Shown in pieces: positions 15,839 through 17,445 of a stretch of DNA of 17,445 nucleotides (the stretch's first letter is position 1; each line of letters starts with the position of its first letter). This stretch comes from Fidelibacterota bacterium (GTDB lineage Bacteria; Fidelibacterota; UBA2242). Made by a program: the position numbers and the translations under genes. Location: positions 1 to 17,445 of the forward strand of contig JALOAB010000025.1 in the NCBI GenBank assembly GCA_023229045.1. Direction: 5' to 3'. The notes below the pieces were generated by a model. That model worked only from the letters and a program-made list of their open reading frames with translations, was not told the DNA's origin and did not search any database.

Positions 15839-16555
15839 TTATAGAGATTTAAACATCTTTCTTAATTTTAATTTCCAGACCATGAAGACGGCTTCCCAGA
15901 CGATATTCTTGGACATTTTCGATAGCCCTTCCGAACGTTCGACAAAAATAATCGGGATTTCCTTGATTTTATAACCGGCGCTCCAGGCCCGGAAATGCAT
16001 CTCGATCTGGAATGAATAGCCGGATGATTTGACCCGGGACAGATTAATTCCCTCCAGAACATTCCGACGGTAACATTTAAAACCGGCGGTTGCATCCTTG
16101 ATCGGCATACCGGTCACTACGCGCGTATATTTATTGGCGCCGTAGCTCAATATCAGACGTTTGATCGGCCAGTTAATGACATTTACACCGTTGCAGTAGC
16201 GCGATCCGATTACCAGATCGTATCCGTTTTCACATTCACTGATCAATCTGGGAACATCATCCGGATTGTGGGACAGGTCGGCATCCATCTCAAGAATGAG
16301 TTCATAATCGCGTTCGAGTGCCCAGCGGAAACCGGTTACATAGGCGGTTCCCAAACCGAGTTTGCCTGGTCGATTCAACATAAAAAGGTGCGAGTCGCCA
16401 GTCTGGAGGTTGCGCACGACCTCAGCCGTACCATCCGGGCTGTTATCGTCAACGATCAGAATATCTACTATTATAGGTAAGGCTCGCAGGCGTTCGATAA
16501 TGGTAGTGATATTTTCTTTTTCGTTATAGGTCGGGATGATTACCAGTGATTTCAA
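15839..16555 (-). CDS. polyprenol monophosphomannose synthase (Dpm1-like)
   Basis: A 238-residue GT2 enzyme of the dolichyl/polyprenyl-phosphate mannosyltransferase type, transferring a sugar, usually mannose from GDP-mannose, to polyprenyl phosphate at the cytoplasmic membrane face. Motifs: IIPTYNEKENI, VDDNSPDGT (35-43), the metal-binding DAD in EMDADLSHNP (91-93), DATAGFKCYRR (154-164), GYSFQIEM and the family-typical FVERSEGLSKMS (204-215). It lacks C-terminal membrane helices, like soluble catalytic Dpm1 forms. It starts at a TTG (16555) that overlaps the rmlD stop as TTGA; AAAGGA at 16569-16564 lies 8 nt upstream. Donor sugar could differ from mannose. Confidence 0.93.
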   Translation of the reverse strand: MKSLVIIPTYNEKENITTIIERLRALPIIVDILIVDDNSPDGTAEVVRNLQTGDSHLFMLNRPGKLGLGTAYVTGFRWALERDYELILEMDADLSHNPDDVPRLISECENGYDLVIGSRYCNGVNVINWPIKRLILSYGANKYTRVVTGMPIKDATAGFKCYRRNVLEGINLSRVKSSGYSFQIEMHFRAWSAGYKIKEIPIIFVERSEGLSKMSKNIVWEAVFMVWKLKLRKMFKSL

Positions 16556-17436
16556 GTTTTCATTCCTTTCATAGCTTCCAGAGCCTCTTTTATCGAATAT
16601 AAACGGATTCCGAATTCATTTATTATTTTATCACATACTAATCCTGCCCGGTAAGGCCGCGGAGCCTTCTGACCTAAAGAACGAGTTGAAATCGGTCGTA
16701 TCAGAGTTGGATCCAGTCCGAAAACTGCGGCGATTAGCAGAGCAAATTCCAACCGGTTAACATAATCCGCTCCACCGTAGTGAAAAAGTCCGCGGATTTC
16801 GCGGTCGATCGCAATCTCTATTACCTCCGCCAAACCATCCACCCAGGTCGGATTCCCAAATTGATCATTGACGACGTTGATTGTTTCGCGACGGCTGAGT
16901 TTTCGCACTACCCAAGAGACAAAGCTGGCTTCCTGATTGGTCGATTCGCCAAACAGGACATTGGTGCGAAAGACAGTTATTGGTACATCGGCCGCCAGAA
17001 TCGCCCGCTCTCCGGCTAATTTTGTCTGACCATAATAATTGATCGGCTTTATAGGATCATTTTCCTTATAAGGGCCGCTGACTCCGTCGAAAATATAATC
17101 CGTGGAAATATGTATAATCGGAACGTTTGACGGACGGATTGCGGCCAGGAGATTTATCGGTCCGGTGGCGTTGACCTGCCAGGCTAATTCACGACTAGTC
17201 TCGGCGCCGTCGACGCTCGTATAAGCCGCACAATTGATGATCGTTTCCGGCATAAAATCACTGACGATAGCCTTGACCTCATACGGATCGGTAATATCCA
17301 TTTTACGATAACTGACAACACAATCATAAATCAGATTATCGGCAAGATCGGTCGCCAAAATGGAATATTGCTTCGCCAGTAAGCGGACGCATTTTTCTCC
17401 TAACATTCCGTTAGCGCCGGTTATCAGTATTTTCAT
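16552..17436 (-). CDS. rmlD: dTDP-4-dehydrorhamnose reductase
   Basis: Short-chain dehydrogenase that makes the last reduction in dTDP-L-rhamnose synthesis, using NAD(P)H. The 294-residue length is typical. Visible are the cofactor motif TGANGMLG (6-13), NCAAYTSVDGAE (68-79), the catalytic Thr/Ser segment HISTDYIFDG, the active-site YxxxK (Tyr135, Lys139 in YYGQTKLAGE), and FRTNVLFG. It is first in the visible run; only 9 nt precede it, so its promoter or earlier genes (perhaps rmlA, B, C) lie outside. The product would feed the rhamnosyltransferase-like domain two genes downstream. A related SDR with a different substrate is possible but less likely. Confidence 0.93.
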   Translation of the reverse strand: MKILITGANGMLGEKCVRLLAKQYSILATDLADNLIYDCVVSYRKMDITDPYEVKAIVSDFMPETIINCAAYTSVDGAETSRELAWQVNATGPINLLAAIRPSNVPIIHISTDYIFDGVSGPYKENDPIKPINYYGQTKLAGERAILAADVPITVFRTNVLFGESTNQEASFVSWVVRKLSRRETINVVNDQFGNPTWVDGLAEVIEIAIDREIRGLFHYGGADYVNRLEFALLIAAVFGLDPTLIRPISTRSLGQKAPRPYRAGLVCDKIINEFGIRLYSIKEALEAMKGMKT

Positions 17437-17445
17437 TTTAGTCGA

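Overview
This 17.4 kb window looks like ordinary chromosome from a Gram-negative-type bacterium with moderate GC content. I saw no rRNA, tRNA, insertion sequence, phage gene or CRISPR array. Several genes point to the FCB superphylum (Bacteroidetes, Chlorobi, Marinimicrobia and related candidate phyla): a DUF4954 beta-helix protein beside nagB, an S41 protease with the long helical C-terminal tail common in that group, and a YkfC-like NlpC/P60 peptidase. That placement is an inference from gene content, and the species cannot be named.

Layout. Positions 1-1559 (+ strand) hold the 3' part of a zinc alcohol dehydrogenase and a small cysteine-rich exported protein. Positions 1568-2701 (-) hold a secreted protein I do not recognise. 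Positions 2919-4550 (+) hold a complete glutamate-gamma-semialdehyde dehydrogenase (pruA), followed by a bidirectional hairpin terminator at 4573-4598. Positions 8680-4627 (-) form a three-gene set: nagB, a DUF4954 protein, and a DUF438/hemerythrin/PAS protein. An AT-rich gap at 8681-8904 separates it from a second run on the same strand, 17436-8905, with eight tightly packed genes: rmlD, a Dpm1-like synthase, a glycosyltransferase fused to a sugar-phosphate-transferase-like module, accA, a YbgC-like thioesterase, tmk, an S41 protease and an NlpC/P60 peptidase.

How the genes fit together. The 17436-8905 run has gaps of 16 nt or less and several overlaps, so it is probably one transcript. It moves from cell-surface polysaccharide synthesis (dTDP-rhamnose, polyprenol-linked sugar, membrane glycosyltransfer), through fatty-acid and nucleotide supply (AccA, thioesterase, Tmk), to envelope proteolysis and peptidoglycan-peptide turnover. 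The nagB set joins amino-sugar catabolism to a conserved beta-helix protein of unknown activity and a probable oxygen/redox-responsive hemerythrin-PAS protein.

No clearly new defence or mobile system is visible. The most unusual items are the glycosyltransferase/phosphotransferase fusion, whose C-terminal half appears to have lost the catalytic Asp-Glu pair, the uncharacterised DUF4954 protein linked to nagB, and the small cysteine-rich protein beside the alcohol dehydrogenase.
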